From: Shimia sp. R10_1
GTDB taxonomy: Bacteria; Pseudomonadota; Alphaproteobacteria; Rhodobacterales; Rhodobacteraceae
DNA length: 64,000 nucleotides
Direction of reading: 5' to 3'
NCBI RefSeq assembly: GCF_017744095.1
Contig: NZ_JAGHQX010000001.1
Location: forward strand, 434,001 to 498,000
The notes below the pieces were generated by a model. The model saw only the letters and a list, made by a program, of their open reading frames with translations. It had not been told where the DNA came from and did not search any database. The position numbers were made by a program, and so were the translations under genes. The stretch's first letter is position 1. Each line of letters opens with the position of its first letter. Below are positions 49,381 to 59,200 of this stretch, piece after piece.

Positions 49381-51350
49381 TCCGCCGGCACACCGCCGCT
49401 TGGCGCTTTGCGCGCGCCTGCAGCCACACGGTAACGCCGGTCACTCAGGCTCAAACAGCCACCGAGCGCCATCAGGAGCGACCCCATCCAGATCCAGTTG
49501 GTCAGGGGCTTGATGTAGGTTCGCACCGTATAGGCGCCGCCCGGCTGCTCATCGCCTAGCGCCAGATACACATCGCGCAGCACACGATAGTCAATTGCCG
49601 CCTCTGTGGTGGGCATTCCCGCAATCGGATAAACGCGTTTTTCCGGATGCAGCATGGCGATTTCACGGCCACCGCTGCGCACGCGAATGTCCGCCATAGT
49701 ACTCAGGTAGTTCGGCCCTTCCACCTCACGCACATTCTCAAGGGTGATCTCAAACGCGCCGACGGTATATGGCTCATTCAGTTGCGCCACACGAATGTCT
49801 TCCTGCTCCCAGGCCATCAGACCGGCAACGCCAAACATGGTCACGCCAAGCCCCGCATGGGCCACCGCCTTGCCCCAATCCGCACGCGGCAGCCGCGTCA
49901 TCCGGCCCAACCGTGCCCTCAGATCGCCCCGTCCTGTGCGCGACAGCAGATCCGTGGCGGCACCAAAGACCAGCCATGCGCCGAGGAACAGCCCAACCGG
50001 CCCCAGAAGCGACCGTCCGCTCTGCATCGCCCAAGCCAGCCCGGCCAGCGCAATCGCCAGCATCAATGCAGGCACCAGCGGCTTCAACGCCTTACCAAGC
50101 TTGGCCCGCTTCCACGGCAGCATCGCGCCAATCGGCAAGATCGCGCCAAGCAGCACCATGAAAGGCGTAAACGCCATATTGAAGAAGGGTGGGCCCACGC
50201 TCAACTTACGGGCAAAGGCAAGCTCGCTCACCAGCGGCCAGATGGTGCCGATAAAGACCACAAAACAGGACACCGCCAGCAGGATATTGTTGAGCACAAG
50301 CGCGGTTTCCCGGCTGACCACACCAAACACGCCTTTGGCCTCCATCGCCCCGGCGCGCGCCGCAAACAGGGTCAGTCCGCCGCCGGTGAACACCGCCAGA
50401 ATGGCCAGAATGAACACACCGCGCTCCGGATCATTGGCAAAGGCATGCACGGAGGTGATCACACCAGAGCGTACAATGAAAGTCCCGATCAGGGAGAAGC
50501 TGAACGCCATGATCGCCAGCAGGATCGTCCAGCTTTTCAGGGATTCACGTTTTTCCACCACAATAGCGGAGTGCAACAGCGCGGCCGCCAGAAGCCATGG
50601 CATGAAGGAGGCGTTTTCCACCGGATCCCAGAACCAGAAGCCGCCCCAGCCCAGTTCGTAATAGGCCCACCAGGAGCCAAGCGCGATGCCGATGGTCAGA
50701 AACACCCAGGCCGCCAGCGTCCAGGGCCGCACCCAGCGCCCCCAGGCGGCATCCACACGGCCCTCCAACAGCGCGGCAATCGCAAAAGAGAACGCCATGC
50801 TCAGCCCCACATAGCCCAGATAGAGGAACGGCGGGTGCAGCGCGAGCCCCACATCCTGCAACAGCGGGTTCAGATCGCCGCCGTCAAACGGCACCACATC
50901 CATCCGCAAAAACGGGTTGGAGGTCAGAAGGATAAAGGCAAAAAACGCAACAGAAACGGAAGCTTGCACCGCCAAAGCGCGGGCGCGCAGCGTTGCTGGC
51001 AGATTGCCGCCAAACCACGCCAGACAAGCACCAAAGATGGTCAGGATAAACACCCAGAGCAGCATGGACCCTTCATGATTCCCCCAGACACCGCTCACTT
51101 TGTAGAGCATTGGCTTCAGCGTGTGGGAGTTGCTCACCACCAGCTGCACGGAGAAATCAGACACCACAAAGGCATAGGTCAGCGCTGCAAAAGAGAAGCC
51201 TGTGAACAGGAACTGCAAGCCCGCAGCTGGTTCGGCCACGGCCATCCAACCGGGCCATCGTTTATGCGCGCCAACAAGAGGAACGATTGCCTGCACCAAG
51301 GCGGTGACGGCGGCTAGGATCAGTGCAAAATGGCCGAGCTCTACTATCAT
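49377..51350 (-). CDS. ccmF: Heme lyase subunit CcmF (CycK)
   Basis: 657 residues, about 15 membrane spans. Tryptophan-rich WWD heme-handling domain near residue 233 (GGFWFWDPVENASFMPWLLA) and conserved loop histidines (GVWGNHEGSMLLWVFIL). It attaches heme to apocytochromes c with CcmH in the inner membrane. ATG at 51350. Upstream, where ccmE would be expected next, sit the holin and endolysin genes. Confidence 0.96.
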   Translation of the reverse strand: MIVELGHFALILAAVTALVQAIVPLVGAHKRWPGWMAVAEPAAGLQFLFTGFSFAALTYAFVVSDFSVQLVVSNSHTLKPMLYKVSGVWGNHEGSMLLWVFILTIFGACLAWFGGNLPATLRARALAVQASVSVAFFAFILLTSNPFLRMDVVPFDGGDLNPLLQDVGLALHPPFLYLGYVGLSMAFSFAIAALLEGRVDAAWGRWVRPWTLAAWVFLTIGIALGSWWAYYELGWGGFWFWDPVENASFMPWLLAAALLHSAIVVEKRESLKSWTILLAIMAFSFSLIGTFIVRSGVITSVHAFANDPERGVFILAILAVFTGGGLTLFAARAGAMEAKGVFGVVSRETALVLNNILLAVSCFVVFIGTIWPLVSELAFARKLSVGPPFFNMAFTPFMVLLGAILPIGAMLPWKRAKLGKALKPLVPALMLAIALAGLAWAMQSGRSLLGPVGLFLGAWLVFGAATDLLSRTGRGDLRARLGRMTRLPRADWGKAVAHAGLGVTMFGVAGLMAWEQEDIRVAQLNEPYTVGAFEITLENVREVEGPNYLSTMADIRVRSGGREIAMLHPEKRVYPIAGMPTTEAAIDYRVLRDVYLALGDEQPGGAYTVRTYIKPLTNWIWMGSLLMALGGCLSLSDRRYRVAAGARKAPSGGVPAE

Positions 51351-51424
51351 GGCGTCTATATAGACCTGCCTCAACGAAGGGCCAATGCAATTCGGCGTGA
51401 ATCTCAGTCCAGATTGTCGCGCCC

Positions 51425-52012
51425 TCAGCCTGCCGTTTTGCGCCAATCATCTAGGACAGGGTTCTTCACGCCTTCCGGCCCCTCTGCACCCTCCCCTGGC
51501 GGACGGGCGTCTGCCCGCGCGTCCGCGCCTGCATCAACCTCTCTTGTCTGGATGTTTTCCAAGGTCTCAATGGCCTCCACAACCTGAGGCACCAGCTTCA
51601 GGTTCTGCGACATACTACGTTGAAATTCCTGCCCTTTCGCCTGATGCCGCGCGCCAAAATAGAAACTCACAATTACGCCCAGCAGCCACCACATCGGGTC
51701 AGGCACCAGCGCAATGCCGGTGATACGCGCCGCAAACCACACCGGATCCACCATGGCCGCCACAAACAGTGCCAGACAGCCAATCGCCATAGCCGGGCGC
51801 GGCAGGCGGTTGACCCCGTCCATCAGCCGGTCAAACACACCGCGGTCAACCTGCCGGAACTCTTCCGCATGGCTCTGCATCGCCGCGATCTGCACATCCT
51901 GCGCCCGCTGCGCCCCCGCTTCTGCGTTCTCCCGAAACACCTCGGCGGTCTCTGCAATCACATTGCGCCCGCCGCCAAACACAAAGGACAGCGCCCGTTC
52001 AATCAACCCCAT
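51425..52012 (-). CDS. Holin-family protein (candidate gene transfer agent release)
   Basis: 195 residues. A helical, charged N-terminal region of about 70 residues (RALSFVFGGGRNVIAETAEV), then two or three membrane segments (MAIGCLALFVAAMVDPVWFA; DPMWWLLGVIVSFYFGARHQ), then a charged tail with a Gly/Pro/Glu stretch. This is the layout of DUF3154 holins. It overlaps the endolysin gene by ten bases. From memory, the Rhodobacter capsulatus lysis genes for gene transfer agent release are a holin and an endolysin of these two families; function here is inference. Confidence 0.84.
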   Translation of the reverse strand: MGLIERALSFVFGGGRNVIAETAEVFRENAEAGAQRAQDVQIAAMQSHAEEFRQVDRGVFDRLMDGVNRLPRPAMAIGCLALFVAAMVDPVWFAARITGIALVPDPMWWLLGVIVSFYFGARHQAKGQEFQRSMSQNLKLVPQVVEAIETLENIQTREVDAGADARADARPPGEGAEGPEGVKNPVLDDWRKTAG

Positions 52013-52614
52013 GAGGCCACCCGTTTCTGAAACTCATCAACACTCAGGTGATATCGAGGCGAGATGAATTCCTCCGCCCGCCTGATCCACCCGCCTTTAT
52101 GACCCGCCCGCGTGCGCGCAAATTTGCGCGATTTGGGGCGCAGGTCCGCCAGCCGGAAATAATAGTTCCGCCGTGCCACCCCGTAAGCATCGGCAAGATG
52201 ATGTGGCGCCAGCACGGCAGCCGCCTCACAGGCAGCGATGGTATGCGGGCCGATCTGCCCGTCCACCGTGACCTGCTGTCCCATCTGCACAAGCAACCGC
52301 TGCAGGATTTTCACCGCATTGCCGCCTGCATTGACATACATGTCAAACACAGAGGCTTGCAAAACCTCCGGCAAACCGTTGATCCCCGGAGCTTCATAGT
52401 AATGTTTCAGAAAAACCCGCTCCGCATCTTCCCGCGTAAGCGCCCGGATGTCGGCCGTATCTACATCCCCGTCACCGTCTTTGTCCAATCCCAGCCGCCG
52501 GGCCGTATGGATGGTCACGCCAAATTTGGTCGCCCCGCCGGGGTCATCCGGATCAACTACAAAACTCCCTTCGCGGGCCACGATCTCCCGCGCGATTTGC
52601 TGCACATTCAACAT
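52003..52614 (-). CDS. GH108-type N-acetylmuramidase (endolysin) with EF-hand-like loop
   Basis: 203 residues from the ATG at 52614, which has AGGAGG upstream. The catalytic glutamate is Glu15 in IVAREGSFVVD, and DPDDPGGATKFGVT follows, the GH108 core motif. An insert DKDGDGDVDTADI has the spacing of a calcium EF-hand loop. The C-terminal half is a peptidoglycan-binding domain of type 3 (VTVDGQIGPHTIAACEAAAV). No signal peptide, so it needs the overlapping holin to reach the wall. Confidence 0.89.
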   Translation of the reverse strand: MLNVQQIAREIVAREGSFVVDPDDPGGATKFGVTIHTARRLGLDKDGDGDVDTADIRALTREDAERVFLKHYYEAPGINGLPEVLQASVFDMYVNAGGNAVKILQRLLVQMGQQVTVDGQIGPHTIAACEAAAVLAPHHLADAYGVARRNYYFRLADLRPKSRKFARTRAGHKGGWIRRAEEFISPRYHLSVDEFQKRVASWG

Positions 52615-52703
52615 TCTGTCGCCCTCCTGTGCCTGACACAGCCAAGCTGGCACGCCTACGTTAAGCTCCTCCAAGCCCGCCGCACGCTGCTGTTGCACGC
52701 ATA

Positions 52704-52736
52704 GAAAAACCCGCAAGCCGTCAGACCTGCGGGTTC
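52704..52736 (-). terminator. Terminator between ccmE and the lysis genes
   Basis: On the minus strand AACCCGCA pairs with TGCGGGTT around a 12-base loop and runs into TTTTTC. It would stop ccmE transcription and separate the endolysin/holin pair into its own unit. Confidence 0.75.
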
Positions 52737-52761
52737 AAATCTCTGTTGAAAGGGGCTGCGG

Positions 52762-53211
52762 TCAGCCTTCGCTCTCAGGTTCCTGATACACGCCCTGCTC
52801 TTTCAGCGCGTCCACAACCTCTTTGGGCATATAAGTCTCATCGTGTTTGGCGAGGATTTCTGTGGCCACAAACACCCCGTCCACATAAGAGCCTGTGCCC
52901 ACCATGCCTTCGTTCTCTTTGAACAGATCCGGCAGGATGCCGGTGAAGGTCACAGGCACCGACGCGCCGCCATCTGTTACGGAAAACCGCACGGTTTCGC
53001 CGTCAGCCCGCACCAAGGTGCCATCCTCAACCAACCCGCCAATGCGAAAGACTTCGTTGGCCGCGGGAGGCTCTTCAAGCACCTGAGAAGGTGAGCGGAA
53101 GAAATTGATCCCATCTCGCATCGCATAGCCGATCAAGGCGGTGGATACGATCATGGCTACGAAGGTCAGGATGATCACCTGGATCCGACGTTGCTTTTTC
53201 AGGCTCTTCAT
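52762..53211 (-). CDS. ccmE: Heme chaperone CcmE
   Basis: 149 residues. N-terminal membrane anchor (IQVIILTFVAMIVSTALIGY), an OB-fold (VRFSVTDGGASVPVTFTGIL), and the covalent heme-binding histidine near residue 124 in ILAKHDETYMPKEV. It carries heme from CcmC to CcmF. It is separated from ccmF by the lysis pair and by a terminator. Confidence 0.96.
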   Translation of the reverse strand: MKSLKKQRRIQVIILTFVAMIVSTALIGYAMRDGINFFRSPSQVLEEPPAANEVFRIGGLVEDGTLVRADGETVRFSVTDGGASVPVTFTGILPDLFKENEGMVGTGSYVDGVFVATEILAKHDETYMPKEVVDALKEQGVYQEPESEG

Positions 53212-53238
53212 TTTTAGTCTCCCGCGCCACAGCGCATT

Positions 53239-54267
53239 TTACGGGAAGCAAGGCGCCAGCATCAGGCCGGCGGTTTCCTCTTCTCCCAACATCAGGTTGG
53301 CGTTTTGCAACGCCTGCCCGCTGGACCCTTTGGTCAGGTTGTCCAGCGCCGCAATCACAATCGCGCGCCCCTCGATCCGGTCTCCGGTCACGCCGATATG
53401 GCAGAAGTTGGAGCCCCGCACATGGCGCGTGCTCGGCGCTTCGCCAAAGGGCAGAACCTCGATGAACGGCTCATCACCATAGGCCGCTGCGAGGGTCGCA
53501 TGGATCTCTGCCGCATCCCCCTGCACGTAAACCGTCGCCAGAATGCCCCGGTTGGCAGGCACCAGATGCGGGGTGAACTGTACCTTAACCTCGCGCCCCG
53601 CAATCTTGGAGAATTCCTGATCGAACTCGCCCAGATGCCGGTGTGTGCCGCCAATGGCATAGGCATGGTAGCCTTCGCTTAGCTCCGCATGCAGCAGGTT
53701 CTCTTTCAAGGATCGCCCTGCGCCGGATACTGCACATTTCAGGTCCAGAATGATCTGATCGAGATCAATCACACCGGCTTCAATCAGCGGACGCAGCGCA
53801 AACTGCCCCGTTGCTGCGTTACAGCCTGTCCCAGCCACAACCCGCGCTGCCTTGATCTCTTCGCGATAAAATTCGGTGAGGCCATAGACAGCCTCTTGCT
53901 GAATTTCGAGCGCATCATGCTGCCCGCCATACCATTTGGCGTATTCCTCTGGGTCGCGCAGACGGAAATCCGCGCTCAGGTCGACAACCTTAACGTCAGA
54001 AGGCAAAGCCTTGATAACCTTCTGAGAGGTCGCGTGCGGTAAGGCGCAGAAACACAGATCCACATCGGCAAAATCAATCTCGTCGATCTTGCAAAGGGTC
54101 GGCAATTCCAGATGGCGCAGATGCGGGAACACAGCAGACATCTCCATGCCTGCCTTGCGATCTGCGGACAGGGCCACAATCTCCATGCTCGGATGGGTGG
54201 CGATCAAACGCACCAATTCGGCTCCGGTATAGCCACTGGCGCCAAGAATTGCGATTTTATGGGTCAT
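53239..54267 (-). CDS. argC: N-acetyl-gamma-glutamyl-phosphate reductase
   Basis: 342 residues. Rossmann motif [20 protein letters not shown] and catalytic cysteine near residue 148 in [20 protein letters not shown], then the histidine region [17 protein letters not shown]. It makes N-acetylglutamate semialdehyde in arginine synthesis. It stands 27 bases upstream of ccmE on the same strand. The 139-base spacer upstream holds its promoter and a small CCCCG/CGGGG hairpin. Confidence 0.96.
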   Translation of the reverse strand: MTHKIAILGASGYTGAELVRLIATHPSMEIVALSADRKAGMEMSAVFPHLRHLELPTLCKIDEIDFADVDLCFCALPHATSQKVIKALPSDVKVVDLSADFRLRDPEEYAKWYGGQHDALEIQQEAVYGLTEFYREEIKAARVVAGTGCNAATGQFALRPLIEAGVIDLDQIILDLKCAVSGAGRSLKENLLHAELSEGYHAYAIGGTHRHLGEFDQEFSKIAGREVKVQFTPHLVPANRGILATVYVQGDAAEIHATLAAAYGDEPFIEVLPFGEAPSTRHVRGSNFCHIGVTGDRIEGRAIVIAALDNLTKGSSGQALQNANLMLGEEETAGLMLAPCFP

Positions 54268-54406
54268 CTCAAAGACCTCTTTCCTGTTGTTGGCCGCAGC
54301 TGTTCAGCCGGCCACCCCGTCACCTGCGGGGTAAATAATCAAAATTTGGGAGTTTTGCGAGAGCCTGCGCCCGCAGGTCGCATGTGGCTCTCTTCACGAT
54401 CGGGTG

Positions 54407-55219
54407 TTAGGCCGATTCAAAGGTAATTCGTCGTCGCAAAAACTGCGTCGCCCGGTCAGAGACCTTGCGCACGTCGCCTGTGGTCAGGAACATATTTTTT
54501 TCGCCCGTCCCGATCATGGTTGGGTGCCGCTCCAAATAATCCGCCAGTGATTCTGCCACCAGATTTGCCTGACTATACACTTTTACCCCTACGCCCAAAG
54601 CGTCTTGGAAGGTGTCATGCATAATCGGGTAATGGGTGCAGCCCAAGATCGCCGCCTGCGGCTCGGGCATTTTTCGCTTGAGGGCATCAACGTGACTGCG
54701 CACCAGCGCTTCGGCCAGGATCATATCGCCATCTTCAATGGCATCCACCACGCCACCACAGGCCTGTGCCTCCACATCCACGCCAATCGCGCGGAACGCC
54801 AGCTCGCGCTGAAACGCGCGGCTCGCCACGGTGGCCGGTGTCGCAAACAGCGCCACATGCTGCACATCCACTTCGCGCGGCGGAGAGTTATCGCCCCAGC
54901 TGCGCTCGGTCAGCGCCTCAATCAGCGGCACAAAAACGCCCAGCACCCGCTTGTCGGTCGGCACCCAGCTTTCCTGCATTCGGCGCAGCGCGGCCGCGCT
55001 TGCGGTGTTACAGGCGAGGATCACCAGATCACAGCCCGCGTCCCACATCCGCTCCACCGCCTTGGTGGTCAGATCATACACATCATCTGCATCGCGCACC
55101 CCGTAAGGCGCATGCGCATTATCGCCGAAATACACAATCGGCACCTCCGGCAAGCGCTTGCTCACCGCGTCATAAACGGTCAGACCGCCCAGACCACTGT
55201 CAAAAATCCCAACTGCCAC
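54407..55219 (-). CDS. murI: Glutamate racemase
   Basis: 270 residues. [15 protein letters not shown] with the first catalytic Asp/Ser, Cys70 in [11 protein letters not shown] and Cys194 in [10 protein letters not shown] form the two-cysteine racemisation site. It supplies D-glutamate for peptidoglycan. It starts 19 bases after the acyltransferase stop, so they are probably cotranscribed. Confidence 0.96.
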   Translation of the reverse strand: MAVGIFDSGLGGLTVYDAVSKRLPEVPIVYFGDNAHAPYGVRDADDVYDLTTKAVERMWDAGCDLVILACNTASAAALRRMQESWVPTDKRVLGVFVPLIEALTERSWGDNSPPREVDVQHVALFATPATVASRAFQRELAFRAIGVDVEAQACGGVVDAIEDGDMILAEALVRSHVDALKRKMPEPQAAILGCTHYPIMHDTFQDALGVGVKVYSQANLVAESLADYLERHPTMIGTGEKNMFLTTGDVRKVSDRATQFLRRRITFESA

Positions 55220-55238
55220 AAAACACCTCTATCCGCGA

Positions 55239-56117
55239 TCAGGCGCGGTATTTTTCTTCAAACTCAAATCCATAGCCAAAATTGGCAATGGGCTTGGGAG
55301 AAAGAGAATAAGTGCTGTCTCGCAGAAAGTCCATGAGCGCCTTGGTGTCTTTGGCGCGGCTGTTGATCGCATTGCGGTCAATCGGCTCGCCAATCACCAC
55401 GCGCACCGGCGTATCCACCCGCTTTTTGAACTCCCGGATCAGAAAGCCCATGCGCAGCGTGTAATGCAAATGGCTGGCGATCTGAAACAGGCGGCTGGTG
55501 TGCCCGTCAAAGAACACAGGCACCACGGTGGCCTCCGATTTCGCCACCATCCGCGCGGTAAACCCACGCCAGCCCGGATCAAGCGGCGTGCCAAAAGGTG
55601 TCTCCGCCGTGCTGACCGTGCCACCAGGGAAAATACCAATGGCCCCGCCATCTTTCAGGTAATTCAGCGCGGTCTTGCGGGTTTCCAGATTCTGTTTCAC
55701 CGCCTCTTTTGTCTCATCAAAGCTGACCGGCAGAATAACGCGGTTGAGGTCTTCGGCCTTGCGGAACACCTGATGCGCCAGAATGCGGAAATCGCCGCGC
55801 GTCTGGCTCAGGATATTGCCCATCATCAGCCCGTCCAGGATCCCGTAGGGATGGTTGGCGATCATGATCAGCGGGCCGGTTTTAGGGATATTGTCAAGGC
55901 TCCCGCCCACCACATCCAACGACAGCCCATAACGCTCGCGCATCACCGCCCAGAAATCCCGCCCAGCTGCCACTTCCGTCTCGTAGCCCTCAGCGCGCTT
56001 GATCAGGCGCAGTCGCCCTGTGGCGTTCTCCATCACACGGATCATGGCACGACCGCTGCGGGTCTGAGCGGAGTAGGCATAACTGATGTCGCGGGCAACT
56101 TGGTGTTTGGACGGCAT
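55239..56117 (-). CDS. Lysophospholipid acyltransferase-family (PlsC-like) protein
   Basis: 292 residues from the ATG at 56117. The acceptor motif is IANHPYGILDGLMMG, in which the catalytic His and Asp are five residues apart instead of the usual four. IFPGGTVSTAETPFG matches the second acyltransferase block and VVPVFFDGHTSRLFQIASHL the third. Probable membrane-surface enzyme that adds a fatty acyl chain to a lyso-lipid, possibly of the ornithine-lipid/hemolysin-related group. The exact acceptor is unknown. Confidence 0.85.
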   Translation of the reverse strand: MPSKHQVARDISYAYSAQTRSGRAMIRVMENATGRLRLIKRAEGYETEVAAGRDFWAVMRERYGLSLDVVGGSLDNIPKTGPLIMIANHPYGILDGLMMGNILSQTRGDFRILAHQVFRKAEDLNRVILPVSFDETKEAVKQNLETRKTALNYLKDGGAIGIFPGGTVSTAETPFGTPLDPGWRGFTARMVAKSEATVVPVFFDGHTSRLFQIASHLHYTLRMGFLIREFKKRVDTPVRVVIGEPIDRNAINSRAKDTKALMDFLRDSTYSLSPKPIANFGYGFEFEEKYRA

Positions 56118-56213
56118 GGGTCTTCTCTGGTCTCTGTGTCCCCTGAGCATATGACATAAATGCAAAAGTTTTTTAACCAAGTGCCTCGTTTCTAGCTGAA
56201 ATGGTCCAGCGCG

Positions 56214-56244
56214 CAAAATGCCCGCTGCATCAGCGGCGGGCATC
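56214..56244 (-). terminator. Hairpin terminator after the indolepyruvate oxidoreductase gene
   Basis: ATGCCCGC (56218-56225) pairs with GCGGGCAT (56236-56243). Read on the minus strand it runs into TTTTGCG. The T-run is short. Confidence 0.6.
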
Positions 56245-56271
56245 TGAACTACTACACTTATCAAGCGGAAC

Positions 56272-59200
56272 CTATTCTGCTGCCGCCTTCACGTGATTGC
56301 CATCCCGCAGCGCGGACAGAAGCTCCTCTCGACGCTTCGCCGCTTTGGCTTCATTGTCCTGCTTCACGGGTCCAAAGCCGCGGATTTGCAAGGGCAATTC
56401 CGCCAGGGCCACAGCCGCTTCATGCGCATTGTCGCCGTGCTCTGAGATCACTTTTGCCATATCAGTTTCATATTGCTTGATCAGCGCACGCTCCATCTTG
56501 CGCTCTTCTGTTCGGCCAAACAGATCCAGTGGCGTACCGCGCAAGCCTTTGAGCTTCGCCAGCACCTTAAAGAGACCCAGAGTTTTCGGGCCAAACTCCG
56601 ATTTTTCTGGCCGGCCATTGGCGCCCATCTTGGCCCGTGTGGGCGGCGACAGGTGGAATTTCATGGTGAAATCCCCCTCAAACACCTCTTCAGCCTTAGC
56701 GCGGCTCTCCAGATGCAGGCGCGCCACCTCATATTCGTCCTTATAAGACAGCAGCTTGTGATAGCCCTTTGCCACCGCTTCCTTCAGACGTTTGTCAGAC
56801 ACGCTGTCCACCAGCTTACGGTATCGCTTCGCGAGGCGCTTGTTTTGGTATTTCACCAGATGATCCGCGCGGAAGGCGATTTTTTCCTCAAGGCTCTTGG
56901 GCATCTGCACCACTTTCGGGGTCAACAGCGCCTCAGCGTCTTCAGGGTAAAGCACCGCCCAACGCCCCACCTCAAAAGCGCGCTGGTTTTTCTCAACCGC
57001 CGCCCCGTTCAGTTCAATTGCAGACGTGATTGCCTCATGGCTCAGCGGCACCAGACCCTTCTGCCAGGCTGCGCCAAAGATCATCATGTTGGAGAAGATC
57101 CCATCCCCCAGCACAACCCGCGCCAATTCCGAGGCATCAAACATGCTCAGCTGTTCGCGCAGCCGCGCCTGAAGCGCCACCTCAAGTCGCCCGCTGGGTA
57201 GTTTGAACTCAGTGTTCTGCGTGAAATCACCGGTGATGATCTCATGGCTGTTCACCACGGCCCCGGTGCGCCCGGCGCTGGTCAAACCAAGGGTTTTTGC
57301 CCCCGCACTCACCACCAGATCCCCGCCGATCAGCGCATCACATTCCCCCGTGGCCACGCGCACGGCACTAATATCGTCGCTGCTCTCAGCAATCCGGCAA
57401 TGGATATGCACCGCGCCGCCCTTCTGGGCCAGCCCAGCCATCTCCATCATCGCAGCCGCCTTGCCGTCGATCTGTGCTGCCTGTGACAGGATCGCACCGA
57501 TGGTCACCACGCCCGTGCCGCCAACGCCAGTGATCACCACATTATGGGTGCCGTTGATCTGCGCGAGCTTTGGTGTCGGCATCTCCGGCAGATCCACCGC
57601 CGTGGTCGCCGCCTTGCGGATTTTTGCGCCTTCCACGGTCACAAAAGACGGGCAGAATCCATTGAGACAGCTGAAATCTTTGTTGCAGCTGGATTGATTG
57701 ATCTTGCGCTTGCGCCCGAGTTCCGTTTCCACCGGCTCAATCGAGATACAGTTGGATTGCACCCCGCAATCCCCGCAGCCTTCGCAGACATCGGTGTTGA
57801 TGAACACCCGCCGATCCGGATCCGGGAACGCACCGCGTTTGCGGCGGCGACGCTTTTCGCTGGCGCAGGTCTGCACGTAAACAATAGCTGTAACGCCACT
57901 AATCTCACGGAACTTCTTCTCAACCGTTTTAAGATCAGCTCGTTCATGAAAGCTGATACCAGTTGGGAACAGGCTCTGATCCACCTCTTCCTTTTCATCA
58001 TAGACCACAGCCAGATCTTTGATCCCAATCGCGCGCAGCTCATTGGCAATGCGCTGTGGGCTCAAGTCACCTTCGTTGGTCTGGCCTCCGGTCATGGCTA
58101 CGGCATCATTAAAGAGCACCTTGTAAGTGATGTTGGTGCCCGCCGCCATGGCCGCACGGATGGCCTGAATGCCGGAGTGGTTATAGGTGCCATCCCCAAG
58201 GTTCTGAAAAACATGTTGCGTCTTGGAAAACGGCGCCTCACCGATCCAATTCGCCCCCTCGCCTCCCATGTGGGTAAAACCGCTGGTTTCGCGATCCATC
58301 CATTGCACCATGTAGTGACACCCGATCCCCGCGTAGGCGCGACTGCCTTCCGGAACTTTCGTAGAGGTGTTGTGCGGACACCCCGAACAGAACCACGGCG
58401 TGCGCACGGCAATTTCTTCGGCATTGTCAGAGCGCTTGGCCTCGAGCAGCGTGTTCATTCCGGCCTTCACCCCATCGGTGCCGCGGCCTTCCTCAATCAG
58501 GATCTCGCCCAGCTTCTCGGCGATCATGATCGGGTCCAGAGCGCCGCGTGTCGGGAACAGCTCTTCGCGCCCCATCAGGCCCGCACCGCCTTTGTACCAA
58601 CCATACACCCGACGCCCACGTCGATCATCGAAGATCGCCTCTTTGATCTGGATCTCAATCAGCTTGCGCTTTTCTTCCACAACCACAATGAGTTCGAGCC
58701 CTTCGGCCCATTCGTTGAAGGTGGTCATATCCATCGGGAAGGTCTGCCCCACCTTATAGGTGGTGATCCCCAACCGTTCGGCCTCCTCCTCGTTGATGCC
58801 CAGAAGCTGCAGCGCATGCACCAGGTCAAGCCAGTTCTTGCCCGCAGCCACAAAGCCGATCTTCGCACCCGGCTTGCCCCAAACACGCTTGTCCATGCGG
58901 TTGGCCCGGCTGAAGGCCTCCGCGGCAAAGCGTTTGTAGTCGATCATCCGCGCTTCCTGCGCGTGTGGCGTGTCCCCTAGCCGGATATTGAGACCACCCT
59001 CAGGCATATCAAACTCCGGCTCCACAAAGCTCAGCCGATGCGGGTCCCCATTCACCACAGCCGTTGCCTCAATCGTATCTTTCATGGTCTTCAAACCAAC
59101 CCAGACGCCGGCAAATCGGCTTAGAGCGATCCCGTAGAGGCCATAGTCCATCACTTCCTGCACACCCGCCGGGGACACAACCGGCATATAGGCATCCACC

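Noticed and set aside
49647-51317. A 556-codon open frame on the plus strand opposite ccmF
   Set aside because: It is the antisense shadow of a clearly conserved membrane protein gene. Its product is rich in His, Arg, Gln and Pro without any domain, as expected from reversed GC-rich codons.
51425-52614. Prophage remnant
   Set aside because: Only the holin and endolysin are present, with no integrase, head, tail or attachment repeats, and the flanks are intact ccm genes. A dedicated lysis cassette fits better.
57544-58980. A 478-codon open frame on the plus strand opposite the indolepyruvate oxidoreductase
   Set aside because: Antisense to the TPP and iron-sulfur regions of a well-supported gene; no motif, no ribosome site.
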